Source: SZUA-36 sp963759155
GTDB taxonomy: Bacteria; Pseudomonadota; Gammaproteobacteria; Xanthomonadales; SZUA-36
Direction: 5' to 3'
Length of the DNA: 64,000 nucleotides
NCBI GenBank assembly: GCA_963759155.1
Contig: CAVWXX010000005.1
Span: forward strand, 434,001-498,000
Below, piece after piece: positions 1-8,139 of the stretch. A model generated the notes under the pieces. That model made no database searches. It was not told the DNA's origin and was given only the letters and a program-made list of their open reading frames with translations. The first letter of the stretch is position 1; each line of letters opens with the position of its first letter. The position numbers were made by a program, and so were the translations under genes.

Positions 1-1825
1 CGGCAACCAGTGGCGTACCCATGATCAGCACACCAGGGGCGATCATTTCACGCAAGGCCGCCTGGGTTGAGATTGCAACACAACGCGCGTAGTCGGGTTT
101 GCCGGTGCCTTCCATGATTCCCGGGATGGTCTTGAACTGATGACGTACCTCTTCGATCATGGCAAATGCGGCTTTACCAACCGACTTCATGGTCATGGCG
201 GTAAACAGGAATGGCAGCACCGCACCGATAAACACACTGGTGTAGATCATCGGGTCGAGCAAGCTCATGTTAATGGGTGCGCCTGAGAGTTTTTCAGCAG
301 CAGTGATGAAAGCTGCGAATAAGGCCAGCGAGGTCAGAATGGCCGCGCCAATCGCAAAGCCTTTACCGATCGCAGCGGTTGTATTACCAGCAGAATCCAG
401 GATGTCGGTACGACGACGGACTTCTTTCTCAAGACCAACCATTTCAGCAATACCACCGGCGTTATCTGCAACGGGACCATAAGCATCAATCGTCAATGCA
501 ACCACCAATGTACCGAGCATACCCAGTGAAGCAATCGCTACACCGTACATACCGGCCAGGTTCCATGAAACAAAAATGCTGACCGCAATACACAGATACG
601 GCAGAACCGTACTCTTGTAACCCAGCGCCAGGCCGTAAATGATGTTGGTCGCAACGCCAGTTTCACAGGACTTGGCGACTTCCTGTACCGGACCATACTT
701 GTCCGAGGTGTAGTAGCCCGTCAACAGACCAACGGCCAGACCCGCTACCAGTCCGGATAAGAAGCACCAGTAAACACCCATGCTTGAGTAGATTTTGCCA
801 CCCAGTTCAAATGATCCCGGAATCAGGGCCATGGTGACGAAATACATCACGATCGCCATCAACACACTGGAGATGACCAACAGTTTCATCAATGCCGGCG
901 CGACATCATCCTCGGTCTTCACACCAACTAACAGCTTGGTGATAAGACTGATTGGAATACCGATCGCACTAATCAGGATGGGATATAAGAGGGCATCGGG
1001 GCTGGCAGCAAATGCGACGGCGGAAATGACCATCGCGGCACAGGTACTCTCAGCGCAGGAACCAAACAGGTCAGCGCCCATACCTGCGACGTCACCTACA
1101 TTGTCACCAACGTTATCGGCAATAACGGCCGGGTTTCTCGGATCATCTTCCGGAATACCCTGCTCGACCTTACCTACCAGGTCGGCACCAACGTCAGCAG
1201 CCTTGGTGAAAATACCACCACCAACACGTGCAAACAGTGCGATGGTTGATCCACCCAGACCAAAGCCTGCAATCACTTCCATCAGAACATGATTGTTTTC
1301 AGGTCCAAGATCAGCCATCAGCCAGCTCAACACAGCGTAGATGATGACCAGACCAAGTACCGCCAGGCCGACGAGGGCAAAACCCATCACTGCACCCGAA
1401 TTGATGGCGACATCAAATGCGTGGGAGATGTCTTTCTTGGCTGACACGGTCGTACGCGCATTACCTTGCGTTGCGACCTTCATTCCAATGTAACCGGACA
1501 GAATCGAGATAAACCCACCAAACAGGAATGCGCCGGCGGTATAGATGCCTTCGCGATAATCCGGTGTGTGGGTGTCATCAATCAACACCGCGATAATGGC
1601 AGCAAAGGAGACCATGAAAATGGTCAGGAACTTATATTCCTGCTTGAGAAAGGCCATCGCACCTTCTGCAATTGCACCATGAATGAACCTGAGACGTTTG
1701 CCATCCTTTTCATTCAAGCCCATATCCAGCGGTACGCTGGTGACCTTTTTCATATAGAAAAAAGCGATAGCCAAACCCAGCAAACCAAGTACTGTGCTGA
1801 CTGTGATTGATATACCCGACACCAT
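1..1825 (-). CDS. hppA: membrane-bound proton (or sodium)-translocating pyrophosphatase, 3' end cut by window
   Basis: Integral membrane pyrophosphatase that couples PPi hydrolysis to H+ (or Na+) export across the cytoplasmic membrane. The reading frame starts with ATG at 1825 (minus) after a good GGGAGAG ribosome site and stays open for about 608 codons to the left edge, so the C-terminus is missing. The family signature is intact: DVGADLVGK followed by IPEDDPRNPAVIADNVGDN, the acidic PPi-binding loop. The segment GNTTAAIGKGF (around 355-385) has Ala and Gly where K+-independent enzymes have Lys and Thr, which points to the K+-dependent subclass. Many hydrophobic helices fit the usual 15-17 TM topology. 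It lies downstream of pfp and an M28 peptidase on the same strand, and the 153-bp gap before it may hold its own promoter. The pumped ion cannot be decided from what I can see. Confidence 0.96.
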   Translation of the reverse strand, partial: MVSGISITVSTVLGLLGLAIAFFYMKKVTSVPLDMGLNEKDGKRLRFIHGAIAEGAMAFLKQEYKFLTIFMVSFAAIIAVLIDDTHTPDYREGIYTAGAFLFGGFISILSGYIGMKVATQGNARTTVSAKKDISHAFDVAINSGAVMGFALVGLAVLGLVIIYAVLSWLMADLGPENNHVLMEVIAGFGLGGSTIALFARVGGGIFTKAADVGADLVGKVEQGIPEDDPRNPAVIADNVGDNVGDVAGMGADLFGSCAESTCAAMVISAVAFAASPDALLYPILISAIGIPISLITKLLVGVKTEDDVAPALMKLLVISSVLMAIVMYFVTMALIPGSFELGGKIYSSMGVYWCFLSGLVAGLAVGLLTGYYTSDKYGPVQEVAKSCETGVATNIIYGLALGYKSTVLPYLCIAVSIFVSWNLAGMYGVAIASLGMLGTLVVALTIDAYGPVADNAGGIAEMVGLEKEVRRRTDILDSAGNTTAAIGKGFAIGAAILTSLALFAAFITAAEKLSGAPINMSLLDPMIYTSVFIGAVLPFLFTAMTMKSVGKAAFAMIEEVRHQFKTIPGIMEGTGKPDYARCVAISTQAALREMIAPGVLIMGTPLVA

Positions 1826-1978
1826 TGTTTTCTCTCCCAGGATTAAATGCGTTTTTTATCGCCCGAACTATATCACAACAGGCTCAATTTTTGCCCCGAA
1901 AACGCTGAAAAACTCAGGGTTTAACTCATACTTTGGTATAAGTGGAAACTCACTTGCGCCACACATATCCCGCTTGGG

Positions 1979-3616
1979 TTATTTCGCGTAGGTCCTGCCA
2001 AAAAAATCACCCTCATGCCAACTGGGTCGATCCCGGTCATTTGCCAGCAGTTCGCCTATTTTCGTATTGATACGCGTAAACCTGGCTGCTGCCGTGTAGT
2101 TGATGGGTAAATTCAGGTCATCGCTGGGTTTGTGGTAGTGCTCTTGAAGAAAGCCTTCAAAAATGGGCTGTGTATCAATATTGCCATGCAATGATTTCAT
2201 GCCTGTCACCAGGAACACCGATGGTATGCCCTGCTGTACAAACCGGTAGTGATCACTTCGAACAAAAATGTTTTGCTCCGGAAAGGGATCCGGTGATAAT
2301 TCGGTTGAATAACTCTGTGCAGCCTCTCTGACCGTATCACCAAGACTGGAGTGCTCGGCGCCAAAGGCAATCACATCACCAAACTCATAGAGCAATAGCG
2401 GCATATCGAGATTGACTGCACTGACGATGGACCCGACCGGTACGGTTGGGTTCATGGCAAAATACTCAGAGCCAACCAGGCCTTTCTCCTCACCCGTCAC
2501 TGCCACAAACAGTATTGATCGCCTCGGTGGTTCAGCCTGTGTAAACAAACGCGCGGTTTCAAGCATGACCGAAACACCCGATGCATTATCCAGGGCACCA
2601 TTGTTGATAATGTCTTTCTGTCCTTCCTCATGACCATCTGTATGCAATTCACCAATATGATCAAGGTGGGCGGTATACACGACGTATTCATTTGCCAACA
2701 AAGGATCGGAACCCGGTAAAACAGCCACCACATTGGGGCTGGTAATGCTCTCATGGGTACTGCGCTGACGCATACTGACCCGGCCTTCAAGTTTAAATGT
2801 ACTCAAAGGCTCACCATTGGCGTCGTTTTCCAGCAGTGTTTGCAGATCTGTGGGGGCGTTTTCAAAAAAAGGTTCTGCCGCAGTATGACGCACCATTGCA
2901 TCCGCTTTTATTTCTTTGAATTCCCCGTGAACCTCGCCCTCACCATTCACCCAACCCATCGAGGGAGTGCCAACCCGGCTACCGACCCTGTCCCACTGGT
3001 ATCGTTGTGACGCCTTGGGCGTGTGGATAACCAGGATTCCTACCGCACCATGGCGGACAGCAGCCTTGGTTTTCTCTGCGCTGGAAGCAAAATGTGCACC
3101 TTCCTCACTTGGAAAGTCATGCGGTTGGCCCGCGAAGATGACCACCACCTTTCCGTTGGCGTCAAGATTTGCATAGTCGTTGTGATCAAGCTCGGCTGAC
3201 TCAATACCATAGCCGGCAAAAACCAGGCCGGCCTCGAGTTCTGATGAAAGGCTAACAAGTGAGGGCCCCATATAAAACTGTTCAACAAAGACCATGGATA
3301 TGGCTTCTTTGCCACGCTTATACACCAGTTCCGCCGAACCGGCTTCGAGCAAAGCCCGGCGCAGAGGCACCTGTTGAAAATAACTCCCTTCATCACCAGC
3401 CGGCAGCAAACCCATTTGCATAAACTGGCTACTGACATAATTGGCGGCAATGTTGTAACCCGGGCTGCCGGGCTGGCGCCCACGCATCAGATCATCAGCG
3501 AGAAACTCGATGTGTGCCCGCAAGCGGTTCTGAAGCTGTTGTTCAGACTCATCCCCGGCTTGCGCCGGGTTTATGCCAAACAAGGCGATACAGCCAACCA
3601 GCATTAAAATTTTCAT
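1979..3616 (-). CDS. secreted M28-family metallopeptidase with PA domain
   Basis: Predicted exported zinc aminopeptidase of 545 aa. Residues 1-20 form a signal peptide ending NPAQA. A protease-associated (PA) insert occupies roughly residues 130-280. The M28 catalytic domain follows, with candidate zinc ligands and catalytic residues H317 in TAHLDH, D343 in GALDNASG, the Glu pair in VTGEEKGL (about 376-377), D404 in NLDMP and H495 in HYHKPSDD. Length and order match bacterial M28 peptidases related to PSMA/aminopeptidase Y. It lies 39 bp downstream of pfp and upstream of hppA on the same strand, so it may be co-transcribed with the pyrophosphate genes, although no functional link is obvious. 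Natural substrate unknown. Confidence 0.9.
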   Translation of the reverse strand: MKILMLVGCIALFGINPAQAGDESEQQLQNRLRAHIEFLADDLMRGRQPGSPGYNIAANYVSSQFMQMGLLPAGDEGSYFQQVPLRRALLEAGSAELVYKRGKEAISMVFVEQFYMGPSLVSLSSELEAGLVFAGYGIESAELDHNDYANLDANGKVVVIFAGQPHDFPSEEGAHFASSAEKTKAAVRHGAVGILVIHTPKASQRYQWDRVGSRVGTPSMGWVNGEGEVHGEFKEIKADAMVRHTAAEPFFENAPTDLQTLLENDANGEPLSTFKLEGRVSMRQRSTHESITSPNVVAVLPGSDPLLANEYVVYTAHLDHIGELHTDGHEEGQKDIINNGALDNASGVSVMLETARLFTQAEPPRRSILFVAVTGEEKGLVGSEYFAMNPTVPVGSIVSAVNLDMPLLLYEFGDVIAFGAEHSSLGDTVREAAQSYSTELSPDPFPEQNIFVRSDHYRFVQQGIPSVFLVTGMKSLHGNIDTQPIFEGFLQEHYHKPSDDLNLPINYTAAARFTRINTKIGELLANDRDRPSWHEGDFFGRTYAK

Positions 3617-3655
3617 ATAAACCCTCTTATTGTTGTTTGGCTGTATGCTTTTTGC

Positions 3656-4918
3656 TTAATGCTTAAATGGTTCGAGCTTTTGCGGAACCAAAATATTTTT
3701 CAAACGAACATACTTTGGCAAACCGTGTTTGTCATAGGGAGGATAGTCTTCACCATGAATAAGTGGCTCAAGGTACGTCCTTGCAGCAGCTGTAATGCCA
3801 AATCCGTTCTTGGTAATGAAGTTTCGGGGCATCATCTTCTCTACATTCGCCACCTCCGACAGCTTGGCCTCACCAACTTTCCAGCGATAGGGATTGTCCG
3901 AGGTTCTGACCACGATCGGCATGACACCGGTTTTGCCCTGTAAAGCCAGTCGAACTGCTTCCTGACCCATTGCATAGGCCTGTTCAACGTCATTTTTTGA
4001 ACCAATGTGACGGGCAGAGCGCTGCAGATAATCAGAAACCGCCCAGTGGTTCTTGTAACCCAGGGCATCGGTAATCATACCGGCAACCACTGGCGCCACA
4101 CCGCCTAACTGGGCATGACCAAAGGCATCACGCCGACCCGAGTCAGCCAGAAAACGACCTTCCTGGTCTCTGACACCTTCGGAGACAACAATTGAGCAAT
4201 AACCATGTTTCTTGACTGTCTTGTCGACCTTCTTCAGCAGGGCCTCCTTGTCCAGCGGCAGCTCCGGAAACAGGATGATGTGCGGCGGATCACCTTTCTT
4301 CTGCTGGGCGAGTCCGCCTGCTGCTGCGATCCAGCCGGCGTGACGGCCCATCACCTCAAGTACAAACACCTTGGTGGAACTTGAAGCCATAGATTCAACA
4401 TCCAGACTCGCTTCCATGATGGAGACCGCTACATATTTGGCAACGGACCCGAAACCCGGGCAGTTGTCGGTGATCGGCAGGTCGTTATCGATGGTCTTGG
4501 GTACGCCGATACATTGCACTGGAAAACCCAGCGTATCGCCGATTTGCGAGACCTTGTAAGCGGTATCGGCTGAATCGCCGCCACCGTTGTAGAAAAAATA
4601 GCCTATATTATGCGCTTTAAAGACCTCGATCAGGCGCTCGTATTCCGCGCGGCTTTCCTCAATACCTTTCAGCTTGAAACGACATGAACCAAAACCACCA
4701 CCCGGTGTATGACGCAAGGCCGCGATATCAGATTTACTTTCTTTACTGGTGTCTATGAGCTCCTCATTGAGGATGCCGATAATTCCATTCTTACCTGCAT
4801 ACACCTTACCCAGGCGATCTTTATTCAGACGTGCTTCTTCAATCAAACCACAAGCAGTTGCATTGATGACCGGTGTAACTCCACCGGATTGCGCGTAGAG
4901 CAAATTCTTCTTCTTCAT
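3656..4918 (-). CDS. pfp: pyrophosphate-dependent 6-phosphofructokinase
   Basis: Reversible phosphorylation of fructose 6-phosphate using PPi instead of ATP, 420 aa. Two sites identify the donor. The phosphate-donor loop reads NGGGDSADT (about 111-119), with an Asp position typical of PPi enzymes. The catalytic loop reads PKTIDNDLP (140-148), whose Lys replaces the Gly of ATP-PFK (PGTIDND). The fructose-6-phosphate motif MGRHAGW is at 190-196. In methanotrophs and sulfur-oxidising gammaproteobacteria such enzymes also act on sedoheptulose-1,7-bisphosphate and serve the Calvin or RuMP cycle; that is family knowledge, not shown here. It is the first gene of a minus-strand run ending in hppA, which would recycle or supply the same PPi pool. 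It is divergent from adk, with about 90 bp between the starts. Confidence 0.95.
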   Translation of the reverse strand: MKKKNLLYAQSGGVTPVINATACGLIEEARLNKDRLGKVYAGKNGIIGILNEELIDTSKESKSDIAALRHTPGGGFGSCRFKLKGIEESRAEYERLIEVFKAHNIGYFFYNGGGDSADTAYKVSQIGDTLGFPVQCIGVPKTIDNDLPITDNCPGFGSVAKYVAVSIMEASLDVESMASSSTKVFVLEVMGRHAGWIAAAGGLAQQKKGDPPHIILFPELPLDKEALLKKVDKTVKKHGYCSIVVSEGVRDQEGRFLADSGRRDAFGHAQLGGVAPVVAGMITDALGYKNHWAVSDYLQRSARHIGSKNDVEQAYAMGQEAVRLALQGKTGVMPIVVRTSDNPYRWKVGEAKLSEVANVEKMMPRNFITKNGFGITAAARTYLEPLIHGEDYPPYDKHGLPKYVRLKNILVPQKLEPFKH

Positions 4919-5007
4919 AATTTTCCTTATATCCCTTCAATCTTCATTGACTTGGTTGGTACGAGAGGTTAGCGTTAGCGCCTATTTTAAAGGACTGGAA
5001 TCATACA

Positions 5008-5586
5008 ATGCGAATTGTATTATTGGGACCCCCGGGTTCGGGTAAAGGAACCCAGGCGGCATTGCTGAAAGAAGAATTGAACGTGCCGCATATTTCCACC
5101 GGTGCGCTGTTGCGTGACGCAGCAGAGCGAGGCACTCAACTTGGCTTACAAGCCAAGGCCCTGTCCGATAAGGGTGAGTTGGTACCCGATGACGTTATCT
5201 CCGGTATGCTCGAGGAACGACTCAACGAGGCTGATGTTGCCAATGGATTTATCCTGGATGGCTATCCACGTAACCTGGCACAGGCCAAATCACTGGATAT
5301 CCTGTTGGCGCGGCTTGGTCAGCCCGTGGAAGAAGCTGTGCTTATCGATATTGATGCAGAGCAAATCGTCAAACGTATCGCCAAGCGCGCCCAGGAAGAG
5401 GGCCGCGCGGATGATAATGAAGAGACGGTGCGTAACCGTTTGCGGGTCTATGCAGAGCAGACTGCACCGGTGGCGAACTATTACGAGGAAAAAGGACTGC
5501 TCACCCGGGTTCTGGGTGATGGAACGATACCCGAGATCTTTCAGCGTGTTCTCAGTGTTTTAAACCTGGGCAACGCGCCTGCTTGA
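5008..5586 (+). CDS. adk: adenylate kinase, short-LID form
   Basis: Converts ATP + AMP to 2 ADP in the cytoplasm. The P-loop GPPGSGKGT is at residues 7-15 and the AMP-site motif DGYPRN at 84-89. At 192 aa it is shorter than the 214-aa enterobacterial enzyme. The LID region between RIAKRAQEEGRADDNEE and VRNRLRVY is the short type, without the inserted long-LID sequence or zinc-binding cysteines. The ATG at 5008 follows AAAGGACTGGAA, an acceptable ribosome site. It is divergent from pfp, so this intergenic region controls two enzymes of phosphoryl and pyrophosphate energy balance. Confidence 0.97.
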   Translation: MRIVLLGPPGSGKGTQAALLKEELNVPHISTGALLRDAAERGTQLGLQAKALSDKGELVPDDVISGMLEERLNEADVANGFILDGYPRNLAQAKSLDILLARLGQPVEEAVLIDIDAEQIVKRIAKRAQEEGRADDNEETVRNRLRVYAEQTAPVANYYEEKGLLTRVLGDGTIPEIFQRVLSVLNLGNAPA

Positions 5587-5642
5587 ACGACGGGATGGTT
5601 TTCTCCTATCGCGTCCCATAACAAAAAGCAGTCAATCACCAT

Positions 5643-6146
5643 ATGAATGGCGTGCTCATCAACCTGGTTCAAATGCTGCGCTTGCGCGGTGGCCCGCAAA
5701 ATTTGCCCGCCTCATGGTTGCTGATGGTCCTGTTGCTGGTGGCTTACCTGGCGCAAAACCTGGTGACCGGTCAACAGCTCGAAGACCCGAACGCTGCGGC
5801 CAAAAGCCTGCTGGCCATTTGCCTTCAGGTTCTTATACTGACCGGCCTGCTTGTCTGGCGGAGACACCTGGAGCGTTTTGCGCAAACCATGAGTGCGCTG
5901 GCGACCGTTGGAATTTTCTTCAACTTTATCACCTGGACGCTGCTGTCTCTGTCAGATCCGACACAGAACCAGCCGATACTGGCGATGGTCTGGTTTGCCG
6001 TTTTTATCTGGAGCCTGTTTGTTGATGCAAATATTTACCGCCACTCCTTATCGGTTCCATTCGCGATTGGGATGTTAGTGACCGTCTTGATACTGGCATC
6101 AAGTTACGTGTTGATTGAAATACTGTTTATGCCTGGAAGCCCCTGA
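5643..6146 (+). CDS. small polytopic membrane protein of unknown function
   Basis: 167-aa protein with four hydrophobic stretches: about 22-40 (LLMVLLLVAYLAQNL), 55-72, 85-102 and 113-160, the last probably two helices. It is an inner-membrane protein with a short polar N-terminus. I recognise no family and no catalytic motif. It sits 57 bp after adk and 38 bp before mpl on the same strand, so it may belong to an adk-mpl transcription unit. The start at 5643 has only a weak upstream purine stretch. Confidence 0.7.
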   Translation: MNGVLINLVQMLRLRGGPQNLPASWLLMVLLLVAYLAQNLVTGQQLEDPNAAAKSLLAICLQVLILTGLLVWRRHLERFAQTMSALATVGIFFNFITWTLLSLSDPTQNQPILAMVWFAVFIWSLFVDANIYRHSLSVPFAIGMLVTVLILASSYVLIEILFMPGSP

Positions 6147-6184
6147 TTCAACAGCGGGTAAAATAAATTGAGAATTGTAAAGTA

Positions 6185-7543
6185 ATGAAAATCCATATAC
6201 TTGGAGCATGCGGAACATTTATGGGTGGTGTGGCTATGCTCGCCAGTCGTGCGGGTCACCAGGTGACCGGTGCTGACCAGCATACTTATCCACCGATGAG
6301 CACCCTGTTGGAGAACGAGGGTATCGTTTTGCATGAGGGTTACACTGAAGAGCCGATGCATGACAAGCCGGACCTGGTCATTATTGGCAACGCCCTGAGC
6401 CGCGGTAACCCGGCCGTTGAGTATGTGTTAAACCAGGGGTTGAACTACACCTCCGGCCCCCGCTGGCTGGGTGAGAATTATCTGCATGGGCGCAAGGTCA
6501 TCGCAGTGGCAGGTACACACGGCAAAACGACGACGTCCAGTATGCTTGCATGGATACTGGAGTTTGCCGGCTTGAACCCCGGTTTTCTGATCGGTGGCGT
6601 TCCACAGAATTTCAATGTCTCGGCCCGTGAAGGTTCGAATCATTTTGTAGTGGAGGCAGACGAGTACGATACGGCTTTTTTCGATAAACGCTCAAAATTC
6701 GTCCACTACCGGCCGCAGGTAGCCATCCTGAATAACCTGGAATACGATCACGCAGATATATTTCCGAACCTGGCTGCCATTGAAACCCAGTTTCATCACC
6801 TGATCCGGACGATACCTGGCAATGGCACGATTATCAGTAACGGTTCGGACGCCGATCTTGAAAGAGTCATCAACCGGGGCTGCTGGAGCAACCTGCAACG
6901 TTTTTCCATCGATGATAAATATGAGTGGCAGGTCGAGCTGCTCAAGTCCGATGCCAGCGAGTTGCGCTTCCACCATCAACACAATCCCATTGGCTCACTT
7001 GAGTGGGGCCAGTGCGGTCGCCATAATGCAATGAATGCCTGTGCCGCCATTGCAGCGGCCGTAGCCGTTGGCATACCTGCCTCCACGGCAATTGATGCCC
7101 TGTCCCGGTTCAGTGGTGTCAGTCGACGCATGGAAATCGTTGGCGATGCCGGCGATATCAAGGTCTATGATGATTTCGCTCATCACCCCACTGCCATTCG
7201 GCTAACGCTGGAAGGTTTGCGGCGCAAGGTAGGTAACGCCCGCATCCTGGTTGCACTGGAGCCACGCAGCAACACCATGCGTGCTGGTGTTCATGCGAAT
7301 GAGCTGGGGCCTGCATTAATGGCGGCCGACCACATCTGGCTAAAGACCGGTGAGGGTATTGACTGGGATCCCAACGTTGCCCTTGCGCCGTTGGAAGGGC
7401 GTTTTAAAATTGTCACCCGGGTCGATGATATGTTGCAACAAATGAAGAACAACCTTAACCCGGGCGATCATGTCGTGTTCATGAGCAACGGCGGTTTTGA
7501 GGCCGCGCCACGCAGAATGGCCGAATTTTTGAACTCAGCGTGA
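6185..7543 (+). CDS. mpl: UDP-N-acetylmuramate:L-alanyl-gamma-D-glutamyl-meso-diaminopimelate ligase
   Basis: Murein-recycling ligase that joins the tripeptide L-Ala-gamma-D-Glu-mDAP, recovered from cell-wall turnover, to UDP-MurNAc. The 452-aa protein has the Mur-ligase layout: N-terminal nucleotide-sugar domain (MKIHILGACGTFMGG), the ATP loop AGTHGKTTTSSM at 109-120, the central motif EADEYDTAFFD (about 158-168) and the C-terminal DDFAHHPTAI motif. The early ACGTFMGG and the DEYDTAFFDKRSKF stretch distinguish Mpl from MurC. The downstream LON-domain gene begins within its last codons (GTGA overlap), so the two are translationally coupled. Confidence 0.96.
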   Translation: MKIHILGACGTFMGGVAMLASRAGHQVTGADQHTYPPMSTLLENEGIVLHEGYTEEPMHDKPDLVIIGNALSRGNPAVEYVLNQGLNYTSGPRWLGENYLHGRKVIAVAGTHGKTTTSSMLAWILEFAGLNPGFLIGGVPQNFNVSAREGSNHFVVEADEYDTAFFDKRSKFVHYRPQVAILNNLEYDHADIFPNLAAIETQFHHLIRTIPGNGTIISNGSDADLERVINRGCWSNLQRFSIDDKYEWQVELLKSDASELRFHHQHNPIGSLEWGQCGRHNAMNACAAIAAAVAVGIPASTAIDALSRFSGVSRRMEIVGDAGDIKVYDDFAHHPTAIRLTLEGLRRKVGNARILVALEPRSNTMRAGVHANELGPALMAADHIWLKTGEGIDWDPNVALAPLEGRFKIVTRVDDMLQQMKNNLNPGDHVVFMSNGGFEAAPRRMAEFLNSA

Positions 7544-8139
7544 CCTGCAGCGACATACCACTGTTTCCCCTGAATACCGTCCTGTTTCCGGACGGCTATT
7601 TGAAGCTGAGGATATTTGAACCACGCTATATCGACATGGTGCGTGAGTGCAGCCTGAATAGTAGTTACTTTGGTGTTTGCCTGATTAACAACCCGGAAGA
7701 TTCTTCACGCCCCGCCAACCATATGCGGCTTGGCACCGCAGCTGAAATTTATGATTTCTCGACACTGGATGATGGTCTGCTGGGTATCGTCGCGCACGGT
7801 AAAAAGAAATTTGTTATTCAGGAAACCCGCATGAGGGACAACGGCCTGTTGATGGGACAGGTACAGACACTGGGCGAAACCGATGGGGTTGAAGTACCAA
7901 ATGAGTACTCGGTGCTGTCCATGATCACCGGTCGCTTCATGGAGCAACTTGGAAAAAACTATCCTTCATTCCAGCCACATCATTTGCAGGACGCGAACTG
8001 GGTGGGTTACCGCCTGGCCGAACTGCTGCCCCTGGAAAACCATGAAAAACAGGTCTTATTAGAGGTCAGTGAACCTCTTGAGCGCTTGCAACTGCTACTT
8101 GAAGCACTGCCACGCTTTCAGGAGCCTGCCGGGGACTGA
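7540..8139 (+). CDS. LON peptidase N-terminal (substrate-binding) domain protein
   Basis: 199-aa stand-alone LON substrate-binding domain without the AAA+ or protease parts. The opening IPLFPLNTVLFPDGYLKLRI and RYIDMV are the typical start of this domain, followed by GTAAEIYDF and IVAHGKKKF. The start is GTG at 7540, overlapping the mpl stop codon; no better start keeps the conserved IPLFPL region. Proteins of this family are widespread in proteobacteria but their role is not established. It is convergent with the DedA-PAP2 gene, whose stop lies inside its 3' end (22-bp overlap). Confidence 0.85.
   Translation: MTCSDIPLFPLNTVLFPDGYLKLRIFEPRYIDMVRECSLNSSYFGVCLINNPEDSSRPANHMRLGTAAEIYDFSTLDDGLLGIVAHGKKKFVIQETRMRDNGLLMGQVQTLGETDGVEVPNEYSVLSMITGRFMEQLGKNYPSFQPHHLQDANWVGYRLAELLPLENHEKQVLLEVSEPLERLQLLLEALPRFQEPAGD

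Noticed and set aside
795..1292. 165-codon plus-strand open frame
   Set aside because: It is antisense to hppA, whose own frame matches all family motifs; Ser/Thr/Ala/Pro-rich shadow translation with no ribosome site.
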